Shown here: positions 51,012-62,900 of the stretch, piece after piece
How positions within the stretch are numbered: position 1 is the stretch's first letter
Layout of the letters: each line of letters starts with the position of its first letter
NCBI GenBank assembly: GCA_013398955.1
Contig: VWPU01010316.1
Location: 169,434-233,433 of the forward strand
Direction of reading: 5' to 3'
Origin: Callaeas wilsoni
Lineage: Eukaryota; Chordata; Aves; Passeriformes; Callaeidae
DNA: 64,000 nucleotides
Translations under genes and position numbers: made by a program
The notes under the pieces: model-generated
Database searches by the model: none
Seen by the model: the letters and a program-made list of their open reading frames with translations, nothing else
Told to the model about the DNA's origin: nothing

Positions 51012-53223
51012 GCACTGTTTCCAGTCAGGTGGGGATTTGTGGGGCAATTCCCACACCGACTGAGACACCAGCTCCTTAGAAAGGAAGAAGTAGCATCACA
51101 CTAGTGAGACATTAGAGGTGTGTAAGAGAGAAGGTCTTGTAGAAAGGACAAAGTCATCCACTAGCCCTTCTGCCTCCAAGCCACCTGAAATTCTGAGAAC
51201 ATCCCCCAACACGTGTTTCAGAGCACAAAGACTTGAGGGAAAAAAAAAAGAAAAGCACGAGGAACAACCTTAGCTATATCTTGAGAGAGGCAGAGGAGGA
51301 TATCGTACGCAGAGACCCTGAGAGCAGCTTGCCTTGTGCAGGTGCAAAATGCCCCTCTCCCCTGCCCATGCTGGGAGTCATTTCCAGGGGGCTGTCCAGG
51401 TGGTTATGTGCTACTACCTGCAGCTAAAGAACCCCATGCTAAAGTGTACCTTAACTGCACAGCCCAAACACTCCACATCTGTTCAGCTTGGATGGGTTCA
51501 GTGGTTCAGTTAATGTAAGCTCAGGCTAGTCTGAGCCTGTTAAGTGCTCAATTAAGCCTGATCCACTGCACCTCTTCATTTTCTGCGTAGCTGGATTCTG
51601 TTTTTTCCATGACACAAGCATTTCCCTAACCTTTTGGAAGAGGCATTTAGCTGAAAAGCACAGAGTAGTAGGAAGTTGTTTGCTCTTGGTATGCTGTGAC
51701 GGAAATAAAGTCAACATGATAGATTAGTACTGAGTGAGTGGAAGTTATTTTTCCCAAAATGTCACACTTGTTTTTCAGAAATGATTGATCTTGAGCATCA
51801 AATAAAGCACCAGCAAACCCACCAAAATATACATCATGTATAGCAAAACAAATGTCATAAAGAAATGTGCTATAAGCTCTTGCTGAGGCCTGCAAAGCCC
51901 AATAAACATTTACTTGTCACAGTGCAGAGCAATGGTTACAGCACGCAGAAGAAATTATGTCTCCACCACAAGAACATGTGTCTGGACTTAAAACTACGTG
52001 AATGGATCAGATCTTCATCTGGTGTAAGTCAGAAAATTCTGCAGAGATTTCAGTCAGGTTTTAGATGACTACTCCTAATGAGCTCTTGTTCCATGATGTC
52101 TGCAGAGACACTTGGTTTACAAGGCCATGGCTTTGAAAATTCATAATCTTCCTTTTAGGCTTCTCCATCAGGAATTCTTTATACAGATTTGTTGTTTGAT
52201 CCTCCACAGGAGGAAAAAACCTGAATAACTCCTCTCTCATTTGGCTACTGCTGACAAATTGACACAGGCACCAAAATTAAAACTCTGTTCAATTCAATTT
52301 GGGAATGAAAGAAGAACCTGCTTAGGGCTTGGGGAGGCGGGGTTAAAAATAAAGCCCACACAGCAGATTGCCTCCAGCAGCTCTCACAGGTCCTACAAGC
52401 TCCTATGACACAGACAAACTGCATCTCCCGAAGCAGGGATGACGAGGAGTTTCCCTTGAGAGCTGTAGCTGTAGTTTATGAACGTGCAACTTCATTAGCA
52501 GCCGGTGACCCCATTAGACAGGGCTCTTAATTTCTTGGCTCGGACAAAACTCTCCAGGGATCATCACAGCTGTATGCCATGCACAGAGGTCTCATTGCTG
52601 GGGCAAGGAAGATGGCTTTCAAAGTCACCTTGAGAAAAGCTCAGTAATTCAAAGATCATCCCGTGGATTCACAGAAAATAAAGTGTTTCATTTCAGGTTT
52701 TGCTGAATCAAATTGCTGTAAGTTGTAGAAAACCCACTCGAACTCCCAGGTGAGGAGCTGACACTGAAAATCACATGTAGCCTAACAAGGCTCCTCTTTC
52801 TATAATTAGGGGAGAAGGATGAGACTATTTACTTCTAACATTACTTCATACTGTGGGGTGTTTTGAGAAAAAAATGAAAAAGAGAAGAAGAGCTCATAAG
52901 CAGCTGATGACCTGCTCCATGTAGCACAGTTACAGAGGAGCAACTGTGCTCTTCACAAAGGACTTCTGATGTAGGCAGCAGGCCGTGATTTAAGATGGGC
53001 TGGGTTTGCGGGGTGGTGATGGCAGGCCTGAACTCTTTTGTCAGTTAGCTCAAATCATGACAGGCAGACCTCAGAGTCCTGTTCTCTGGGAATGAGGGTG
53101 TTTGGGAAGCCCATGGCGGTGTCTGGATAGCTGGGGGATGCTGCTGAGACCTGGTGCTGTCTTCTCATCCCTTTACAAAACAAAGGAGAGGGAATAAATG
53201 GCCCTGCAACTAGAGGTCCTAGT
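51012..53223. other. Intronic stretch, no exon seen
   Basis: Contains one old dispersed repeat (52004-52056). The segment near 52480-52570 has several homeodomain-type TAAT/ATTA cores and could be a conserved non-coding element, but this cannot be judged from one species. Confidence 0.4.
52004..52056 (-). repeat. Old dispersed repeat copy, reverse orientation
   Basis: GATCAGATCTTCATCTGGTG, then TAAGTCAGAAAATTCTGCAG, is a decayed form of the reverse complement of a TTTACACCAGCTGAGGATCTG-type core. The same core appears in the other orientation at 54264-54317. Confidence 0.35.
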
Positions 53224-53270
53224 GGGATGGATGGATGGATGGATGGATGGATGGATGGAAGGATGGATGG
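53224..53270. repeat. GGAT tetranucleotide microsatellite
   Basis: About eleven GGAT units in a row, with one GGAA interruption near 53257-53262. A plus-strand frame reading MDGWMDGW is produced by this repeat and is not a gene. Confidence 0.9.
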
Positions 53271-54509
53271 AGCAAACTCAACATATCAGGCACTAAGACT
53301 AGGAAGACAGCAGAGATTCAAGTATCTACTGAGAAGAAAAGAGCTGTGAGAACAGTGCGGAAGGAAAGGTCATTCCGATGTCATGTTTTTCAGTATTCAA
53401 ATCTGTCGGGTCACGGAGGCTTTCAAACAGCCTGTAATGCTTTAAGTTGGATTGTTCAATTAAGAACTGCTTACAGCTTTGACCTGAGTTTAAATTTTGT
53501 CTGGAGGCATAAGCAACAGCAATAGTGTTCAGCAAAAGCCTGCAGTGGTAAGAAGACGTGGTGAATGCTGTACCAACAGAGTTTGAACAGTGTGCTCTGG
53601 CTGATCCTGTAAGATTCTCACATGTATTTTGGAGAGAAAGAGGATATATATGTTGTCATGAGTCCATGCCATATCAACTGCTGCTCCTAATGCGTTCGTC
53701 TGGCATGATTTTCTGTTCCTTTCCTTAAAATCTCCTTTTATGGCTGCCATGCAGTAGATCTGTTATTTTTAAACTACTGCATTTTTTTTTCTCTTAATAC
53801 TCATCTGATTGTTCAAAGCCGGACCATGGATTCTCAAAATACACATCTGCATTTTTCCACAGCTTCATGCTGAGTTCAATCTAGATTTTTATCAGCAGAA
53901 GGATTTCAGCCTGGGAGGTTTCGTGGCTTCAGCCCCAGTGGCTACAGGTGGAAAGTGTTGATTCATGAGCAAGTAAGTTCGAAGGCTGCAAAATAACCTC
54001 CTGCTATGGCACTGAGGCTGAGCAATGAGTTATCTGATGTACTGGAGTTTCCAGTGAAAGGCATTTTTCAAGAAGTATCAGCAATCTTGAACTGCTGGTA
54101 TGAGCGAAGGGTAGTTTTTTAAACTGCCCCAAACTCTCCCTTTGTCCTACTTTTGTGCTGTTGCTCTACTTGGGAAACTTCTTTTTGTTGTTGATTTCTT
54201 AATGCCGACGCTTTCGTTTAAGAGAGCTGCTCTTCAAGGCAGCACCGTGGCTGATGCGGAGTGGTTCAGCTCCACTGACTTTTCACTGGAGTTGAGCCAG
54301 CTTGCACCACCTGAGACAGAGCCCTCCCTGCATTTTCAGAATCATATCTGCTGTATTTAGAAGCAAAAATCAATTTCAACAGTTTCTTAATCTCGTTAGC
54401 TCTATAAAATCATGCAGCAGGGCAGGGAATGGCAGCTGGCAGGCATCTGTTACAGAACAAATTCTACCAGTGAATGGAACATCTCCTCAACCATCTGTTT
54501 GTAATGTGT
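53271..54509. other. Intronic stretch, no exon seen
   Basis: Apart from the old repeat at 54264-54317, no coding or repeat structure is visible. Confidence 0.45.
54264..54317 (+). repeat. Old dispersed repeat copy
   Basis: TTCAGCTCCACTGACTTTTC, then ACTGGAGTTGAGCCAGCTTG and CACCACCTGAG, matches the ancient pattern of TCCACTGACTTCAATGGAG followed by TTACACCAGCTGAG. Confidence 0.4.
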
Positions 54510-54570
54510 AGAGGGAGGAATTACCATCATTGGTGACTTCAGCCTCAGAGATATTTGCTGGAGATCTCAT
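54510..54570 (+). mobile_element. Possible LINE endonuclease remnant (CR1/L3 type)
   Basis: The plus strand reads ITIIGDFSLRDICWR, close to the GDFN-P-D-I-C-W motif of the apurinic-type endonuclease of CR1 and L3 LINEs. Downstream frames are broken by several stops but keep scattered LINE-like segments to about 54900. The copy is dead and ancient; the match is short and could be chance. Confidence 0.35.
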
Positions 54571-57500
54571 GTGGTCATTCAAAAAATACCTTAGACGGTC
54601 ATGCAGCCAGCACACTTGAGATGAGTACTGACCTCGTTCAGATAGACAAAAAATAAAAAAAAGTTTACAGATTGAAGAATTAGCAAGTGGCTGTGCATAA
54701 TGATGACCATATTAGGATCACGTAGAATCAAACATCAACCACAGAAATGTAGGAAATAAATTTAAATGCGTCAGTATCCCCAAACTTGATGTATTAGCAT
54801 AACTGAGAGGCAACAAAAATTAACAGAAATAATTGACAAAAAGATGGTTTTATAAAAAGACAGCCACAATTCCACAGGCAAGTTTGTGACAAAAAAAGCC
54901 TAAAACTACTAGTCTGGATAGAAGGGCATTTATACTAAAGAACATACAGAAGCAGTGTTGACACAAATATAAAACATGGGGTAAAACCAAAAAGACATAT
55001 CCAGTTAGTAAGGGATTTAGAAATCACCACAGGAGCCTGGTGTAAAAAGCTGAATGCCTTTTTCCATGGTCCCAAGCCAGTCAAAGGTGCATGAAAGGCT
55101 TATCCATGGGGAAGCATCACATTTGGGAGCCATGCATGAGACTATTGGGGTAACACAGCACTGTGCAATATTGTGTTTGTCTGTCCTGACTTGCTCTCGT
55201 ATTTCCAGGCCCCTAGGTAGCTTGGAAACTGCACATCACAGCCCCACACAGGAATGGCACAGCATGGTTTGGAAAGGTTCCACAGCTCGGAGACACATGG
55301 GAAAGCTCAAGAGAGAATGACAAAAATTATCCGGGAGACAAGCCTATCACTATGATCCATCACCTATGCCCATCATCTGGAATATATTTCTGGGCCCACC
55401 TGGGGATGCTACATTTTCCCCTCCCTTTGTGGCTCCAAACATTGCAATATAAAATCTTTCAGGCTTAGCAAATGAACATATGGGTGAAACTTATGCATGA
55501 CACCCAGGCAAGTAGGCCACGTGAGTTAAGAGCCACCGTGTCCCTAACCTCTGCAGATCTAAGGAGACTCTTACTCTTTCCCACAGACCAGGAACAAGTT
55601 TAACTACCCTCTAGCAAGCTCATTTCCCAGGCAGGTTGCAGGTGGCAATGTAAGACCTGCTCTTCATCTCAAGGCAGAAAGGCATGGAAAGCTGCACTGG
55701 GGTTGGTATGGTGGCTGAGGAATTGTGCCAGACCTAACAAACGCAATCTGCGAAGTATTTAGATACAACTGCAGGTATCACATCATAAACAGATAACTTT
55801 TACTTGGTTGTTTTGCAAAAACAAAGCCCAGTATTTACAAAGCTCTTTGTGAAGGCACGTGAGCACTCCAAGGAACTTTGCTGACTCACTGAGCCTATGC
55901 AGTGAAAGGAGACCACAAGTTCTTAAGGAGCAGTGTACGCGTGGCAGGAGAGCTCTTGGGTCAGCAGATGAGGATGTTTATGACCACCAGAGCTTCTGTC
56001 ATTAGAGCTGAGCCCCTTTACAAAGGAACAAAATCAAAGGCAAGAGAGTTCAGCCATAGACTGTCAATAGTGACAGCTCTGCAAGGCAGAAGAGCCTGGT
56101 GGGTGTTGCAGGAGGAAGGGTACTCCCACTGGGCTGCTGCAATCTTAGGATGGGCAGGGGGAAAGAGTCATGTATTTTAGCATCTGAAGGCTGGAAGGGT
56201 TTGCAATGAACTTCGAGGCTCATCAGCATGGGCTGCACTGGGCCTGCAGCTAGTAAAACAAAATCCTGTGGCACGGAGATCTTGAGAAAGATTTCTTTCA
56301 GCTAGGGACATCTTCACATATCCAAGCAGAGGATGCCAAAGTCACAGGCTTTCTAATCAGCCCCTGGCACTACACATGCCTACTCACCTTGCCTTGGGAG
56401 CACCTTATTCATGACAGCCTCAAGCCTTGCAAGCAGCTCGCCTTTAAGTTTGAGTCTGGCCAAACACATGTGTGGGGCTGGAGTTTCCCTGCTTGTAGCA
56501 GAGAGAGTTTTAAACATTTAGGAAAAGACTTAGTGGAAATCAGCTGGCTGAGCAATGATCTAAACCAGGGAAAATGTGGGAGACAAACCATGCCCTCACC
56601 CCAAGGCCAAAGTGTGGGGTTAACTCGGGATTGCAGAGCAATGCCTCTGTCCTCAGGGAATTCAGACACTTACATTTGGAAGCACTTACTTTCCTTCAAA
56701 GAAAAAATATAACCCAGAGGCCTGTGCTTTCCTCTTCCTTCCAAAACTACTTCTCTGATCTAATCCAGGGGGTCTGGGCTCACCCCACTCTGGAGGGATA
56801 TGGGAAGACTGGGGATCATTCCTCTCCCAGCCGAAAGGGATTGCAGCCCACTATTTCACTTCATTTCAAACTCAGCAATGTGGGTTTGACTACCCTGAGG
56901 AGAAAATGCAGCAAGCCCCTGCTGCTGCAGTATTTTCAGAGCTCACAGCTAACTTGTTGAGACACAGGGAGGAACAATCCCTGCGATGGACCAGCAGATG
57001 CCCTCACCCAGGAACAATTGTGAGATCCAGCATGAACGGCAACAAAGAACGGCTGCCCAAAAGTGCATCTGTTCCCCGCCACCATCCACTGGGGCAGGAA
57101 TGTTATAATGACACCACTGCTGCTTACAAACCCTGCTTGTCCCACTATCCATCACTGGGGTAGCGGCAAACTGCAGATCCCCACACTCCCTGTGTGGTAC
57201 CTTAGCCCACAGAAATGCTGTATTATCACTGAAGTAATCCTTTTACAGGTGCGCACACTGTGCTTTCTTTCCTTTGTTCAAAAACCAGCAGGAGCATTTA
57301 AAAGAAAATAGTTTCTTTATCCTTTGCTTTTGCAAGTAGGATTTACCTTGTGTATATAAAATGTCCTGTAGAACAGCAAGAAGGGAATGTAAAACAACCT
57401 CTTGTAAAAATTATTCATTTTCATGTGTCTTTGAGAAAGATAATTTTATAGGTTTGTTACTTGATGTAATCACAAATATGTTACAAGCCAGTAGATACAA

Positions 57501-58383
57501 GCAAGAGGGTTTACTTAATTTAGCTTTTTTTTAAACAATTGTCCTGGATTTTTAAGGTGTCTTTCTCTATACCTCTTATCACTTCACTTGGCTTAAAATT
57601 GCAACTATTGCTCTTTCACCTAAGACTGATTAGTTTTTCCAGACTTTTGTCCTAGATGTTCATAATACAACAACTCAGGTTATCCAATATCTAATTAAAC
57701 ACAGGTGGAGCTTGAATTTCGTACAGGAAGACAGCAGAATCCATTTTGAGCAGCCTGAAAGGGAAAGGAGTGCATTGGCAGGGAAGTGAAGATAAGATGG
57801 CGAGGAAAGGAGATCACCTTGACTAACTTCGCTACTCGCAAATATATTCCTAAATAACCAATCTGTATGTGAAATTTTTGGGGGGTCTTGCTAGTATCTG
57901 TTGCGTAGATTATTTCATTATGGGTGAACAGGTTTATCTGTAACCTTGAAGTATCCCCACAGCATTCACTTAGAAGGTGTAGCTAGTTCATCCTTACCCG
58001 CCCCTGCTTTTTTTCTCTGCCTGGAATGTATTTTGCATTAGGTTACTGCTCCCTGTAAAAAGCGCTGTCCTTCTCACCTTCTCCTGCCTGCAACTTCACC
58101 ATTGACAAAGAAAATTTTTAGGCTTATGCTACAGAAAATAGAAAAGAAATGAGTCCTTTGAGTTCCACTTATATATGCAGCTACCTCTAAATAAGAAGAG
58201 CTATATTAACAACCCTGTCCCATATGACCCATACTCTGGTTCCAAAAGTAACAAAAATTTTGTCACTGCAACCTTGTCTCAGAAAGCTGGACTCCAACAA
58301 AGATTTCAAAGTCTGCACCAGATTACTGCCTTGGGCCTCAGTTCTGCCCCCAGCTCTTGTATTTTTTGCATCTTTTACATATG
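54571..58383. other. Intronic stretch, no exon seen
   Basis: The first 450 bases may continue the LINE relic. The remainder contains only short or overlapping chance frames (up to 128 residues at 56574-56960). Confidence 0.4.
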
Positions 58384-58775
58384 GAATCACAGAATCATGG
58401 AATGGTTTGGGTTGGAAGAGACCTTAAAGATCACCCAGTTCCAACGCCCTGCCACAAGCAGGAACACCTTCCATCAGACCAGATTGTTCAAAGCTGCATC
58501 CAGCCTAGCCTTAAACACTTCCAGGGATGGGGCATCCACAACTTCTCTGGGCAATCTGTTCCAGCGCCTCACCACCCTTACAGTAAAGAATGTATTCTTC
58601 ATATCTATCCATCACTTTTTGTCCCATCCCTACATGTGCTTGTAAAAAGTCTCTCTCCAGTTTTCTTGCAGGCCCCTTTTAGGTACTGGAAGGCTGCTAC
58701 AAGGTCTCCCCAGAGCCATCTCTTTTCTAGATGGAACAACTCCAGCTGTCTCAGCCTGACTTCATAAAAGAGGAA
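58384..58775 (-). mobile_element. CR1 LINE 3'-end fragment (about 390 bases)
   Basis: Starting from AATCACAGAATCATGGAATG and running through GGTTTGGGTTGGAAGAGACC, ATCCAGCCTAGCCTTAAACA, AGGGATGGGGCATCCACAAC and CTCAGCCTGACTTCATAAAA, this is the reverse complement of the CR1 3' region. It is 5'-truncated and lies in the same sense as BCL2. Frames of 136 to 156 residues across it come from the repeat. Confidence 0.95.
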
Positions 58776-59564
58776 CATGTATGTAACAGCCTTAAAGACA
58801 ATTGATTAAAGAGGTGATGCTTTTCCTGACACAAGAGCGTGGAGCTGGACACCAAATAGGCAATTCCAGCACCATTTTGTGAGCCATCCTCCCTGCTTCC
58901 TCATCCAAACAGGACTGGGGTGTTGGATGTATACAGAGATTACTGCCACAGATAAGCCGGGCAGGTGAACACCCATGTCTGTTGGCTGCCAGTGGGCAGT
59001 GGGTGCCTGATGCCCCTCAAGTCCCTTGACAGTGTTATATCAATTAAAGGCACATGCTTGCTGGTGCTACAAAACTGAATCCCTTTGTGCCATCTTTGCT
59101 TGGATTGCCTCCTCAGCATTCTCCTTCTGAGTGCATGGAAACAGCAATAGGAAGAAGGGCTATGGAGCCAGATGGGTGAAGGCACTACTGGTGGTGTGTC
59201 TTTAGCCAGCTGATGACTGTGAGGGTGATGTGTGACATGAGCTGGGGATATGGAGCTCACTGCCTCACTGCCAAGTGTCTCCAGCCCAGCCAGACGCAGG
59301 ATACTACCCAGACAATGCCATCAAGGCCAGAGTGATACCAGCCTTCCTATGGTAGCAGGATGCTGTGCGAGCCTCTCTCTGTAGGATCATTGCAATTTGC
59401 TGTTGCATTGGGAACACAGAAGACACTGGTGATGACACTCTGTGTTTCTATAAGGAGGCAGTTGTTCAAGACTCATGGGCATGGGTACGAGCACCAAGTA
59501 TGGACACAAAGCTTGCCCACGTTACCCTGCCAGTGGCCCCAAGACATGAAGTTCCCATGAGAAA
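58776..59564. other. Intronic stretch, nothing seen
   Basis: Unique-looking sequence without recognisable features. Confidence 0.45.
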
Positions 59565-59930
59565 ATGTCACCGCAGTTCCAGCCATCAATCCTTTGGGAC
59601 CTCCCCCACTTCGGGGGCTGGCCAAAACACAGGGACGCCTGCCTGGCTGCGAGGGCACCAGCAGCAGCACCACTGCTCAGGGCGCAGAGGCGAGGGCGCA
59701 GCCCTTCTGCAGACAGGGGCGAGGTCACCGGCGCTGCAGAGGTTCTTCCTTCCACGATCTCCTCCGTCTGCAGGAAGCCTCTCTGATGCGATGGGGCGAT
59801 GCGGTGCAGCAGTGGCCCGCGCCTCCCCCACTTCTGAGAACCCCAGCTTTCACCACTACCGGCTTTCCGTGAGGCCGAGTGCCACAGCTGGCACAGCACA
59901 GCACCGCACGACACCCGCCTGCTCTTTTCA
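59565..59930. other. Intronic CpG-rich island
   Basis: By hand count about 23 CpG dinucleotides fall in roughly 350 bases, with GC near 60 percent or higher, which is close to usual CpG-island limits and far above the surrounding intron. No TATA box or splice structure is evident. A 231-residue plus-strand frame (59365-60060) covers it but is of low complexity in its composition and matches no family I know; long frames are favoured by the scarcity of stops in GC-rich DNA. Confidence 0.5.
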
Positions 59931-62900
59931 CTGGAATCCCCTGCTTTTGGCTATTTACATCCTTTTCTTAGAGAGAGACAGGAAGCCAAATGAATCAGAG
60001 CCATCTATGGTTACCTCTGCCCCAGCCCTTACCAGGCTGTTGGCAGTCCCTGTGCCTTGATGGAGACACCTCTGTTTGGGTTCATGCTCTGCCACCTCTG
60101 AGATGGGGCAGGAGGGGACCAGAAGCACCGATGTCATCCCTCCTGGGGCAGAGGGCAGGGACCAGGAATCACAGTGACCCTGGGGAAACAGGGGAGCCAG
60201 GCAGAGGCATCCCAGGCCTTCCTACCTCCAATGGCCCATTCAGCATTTCCCATGGGAGGCAAAAACGGGGCTCTCCTCACAGAGGCTCCTGCAGAAAGCA
60301 GAGACAGGACAGCTCCCAGGGCGAGCCTGCAGCACTCCTGCTGCTGCAGACAAAGCCCTAATCCTGGGTCTGCAGGGGTGTACCCCAGAGGAAGGGAGGA
60401 AGGATGTAGGCGAAACATTTCATGGTAAAAGTTGGTTCCACATAAAACTAAAAAGCAAGTTGTTCCTCTGAATGAGCACAAAATGTATGAAGACACCCCA
60501 CCAGAGGAAGCAAAGTATATCCTTTGCTCTTCTGTGTGTCTGGCCAACACACAGGGTTAAACACTAGCGAGCTCTGCTGCGCATCTTCTGCGGAGAGGTT
60601 TTCTTCCCTCTGAAACTTCGAGCAATAGGCAAAGTGCAAAGCAGCAGTTTAACCAGATGCCTCTGATCAAGGAAACAAACCCCATGAGTGAGGATGGGGC
60701 CCTTCCCTCCTGTAAGTGAATCGCAGTTACAATCTTTTGCCCATGAGATGTAGGAGGCTGCCTCTGAACTCCAGTGATGCATCTGTACACTCAACATTGC
60801 TCTGTTTTAAATGACACCTCTTGCTTCAGGGAATCATTTTGGCTGCCAGAAAGTAACTGCAAGGAGAAAACGAACATAATATTTGGGCCACCTTTGTCCC
60901 ATCCTCCTGTCTTAGGCCTTATTAGCTGAGGGTCAGTGCTGCAAAGGAGCTCAGCTGCTTGGATCCTTCCAGACCTCCTGGGAACCCCCAAAGTTACCAG
61001 GATTTCTGGCTGCAAGGCAGGTCTCCCACCAACTCATGGAGGCAGCTCTCTGCTGCATCAAACTCGCTCGTGACATATGCATGGAGTCTGGGACACTAAA
61101 TCAGAGCCAGGCATCTTCCTGACAGCTTTAGAGCCAGCACTTGGCAGCACCATGCCTAGTGCTGCAGCAGGTGAGGTGAGGCAGGCAGCTTGCTGGGGAC
61201 ACATAGAGCACAGCAGGGAAAGTCAGATGCCTGCAAATGGCACTTGCAGAGCCTCAAGCATTTCCTATAGAGCTCTATCCAATTGCCTACTGGGCAGCGG
61301 TGCTCAGGGAAGAGGGGAAGCGATGCTGGGAAGGTCCCCTGCCACCCCAGAAAATTCTTTGTCCCACAGGCTGCCAGCGCACGCTCACTCTGCCGACCAC
61401 AGCTTCCAGACTTTGTTCTGGCTCACACTGCAGGCCCCAGCTCTTGTACGGGAAACCAGAAGTGTTCAGGACTTCTGAAGTCCAGGCCCTTTTTGCCAAT
61501 ATAAAAAATTTACCAGCATGCTGGGAAGGTCAGAACAACGCACCCTTTGTTTCTCAGCTGAATCTGAAAACAAAGCGTATGTCTTCTCTTTTCCTCTTCT
61601 TTTCATTAAGGGAAAAAATTATCTGTAAGTTACAGCAACAGGACATCCAAAAAACCCCTCTCCTACCAAAAGAACTCTAAACTTGCAAAGGCAAGTACTC
61701 AAAAGGTCAGAGATGCCAGAACTGAGACTGCTTGCTCAACACCAGAAGCAGTGAGTGACTGAAATAAAGGACATACGTCCTGCCCCTCTCACAGAGAGAG
61801 GACTGCCTTCTCTGGCCACGTCGCACTGCCATAAAGTACCTGGAGAGAACAAATGGAAATATTTTCTTAAGCGGCAAGGAAATGACAGGGAGAGGTGAAG
61901 CCAAGCAGCTCAGAGCCAGGGAGCTCCAGTCTGGATGCAGTCCCTCCCGCACCCAAGCTCTGTCCCACTGCGCAACCCAGTAGAGACAAAATGAAGTTCT
62001 GAGTCTGATTCAATCTCGCCTTGTTCCAGTTTTCCACCAGTTCAACATCCATTACTTGAAAACAAGCAAGCCTTTAGCTATAAAAGTCACATTGCTTTTC
62101 TTTTTAAGGAAGGGACAGAGGAAAGAAAAGAGAATAAATGACCCTCTACCAATAATCCATTATATGGAAGCATTTCATGGGAGTTGCATTGCACTAAACC
62201 CAGCAACAAAGCAGTGGTTTTGGTCTTTCCTGAACAGATAGACTAGATGATGCTTTTTATCAGCATCATAAATATCAAGCTATACTTTTTGGAACTTGCA
62301 CCCAGATATATTTTTGCATTGTGGATGTAGTCATAACAGCTTGGGTTGTCAACTACTCAGGCCCTGTACTAATTCTGAAACTAAATATCCGTGCTTACAA
62401 ACAAGCACCACAAAATATTCTGGCAGCTCAAACTCACACAGCTATACAGAGTGCACCCTTTATTTTCCTAATCTAGCCTGCCTCTCAATTGCTGACTACA
62501 TCACTGAAAAGGCACCTTTTTTTTGGAAATTCAGGGTCCATGCATGTGCGACAGCAAAAAGGTTTGTTTCAAAGTTTCGTTCGGTCCGTGGTTCCAGTCA
62601 TCTGGTTTATCAGAGGGAGTGATTTATTAGAAAAATACAAACAGCGAATAGAAATTAAAAATGCAGTGACCTTTCACTGCAAGGAACAGCAGTTTCACAA
62701 TGCATTCCTGATTAGAAAAGAACATCAAATTACCCACATGCTGGTAGCTGAGCAACTGCAAAGCTGACTCTTTGCTATCTACAAAATCATAGGATTTTTC
62801 AATTTTTTCTTTAAAAAATATAAACAGTCAGTGTTCATGTTCCCAAGTGGAAAGAGTGTCTGAGGACCTTATTTACAGACTTGGAAGGACAGGCTAATCC

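Noticed and set aside
58175..58767. Frames of 136-156 codons on the plus strand
   Set aside because: Most of their length lies over the reverse complement of a CR1 3' end, which is non-coding.
59365..60060. 231-codon plus-strand open frame, the longest in the window
   Set aside because: It follows the GC-rich island, where stops are scarce, shows no domain or signal that I recognise, and several other frames on both strands are open over the same DNA. No splice or promoter context supports it.
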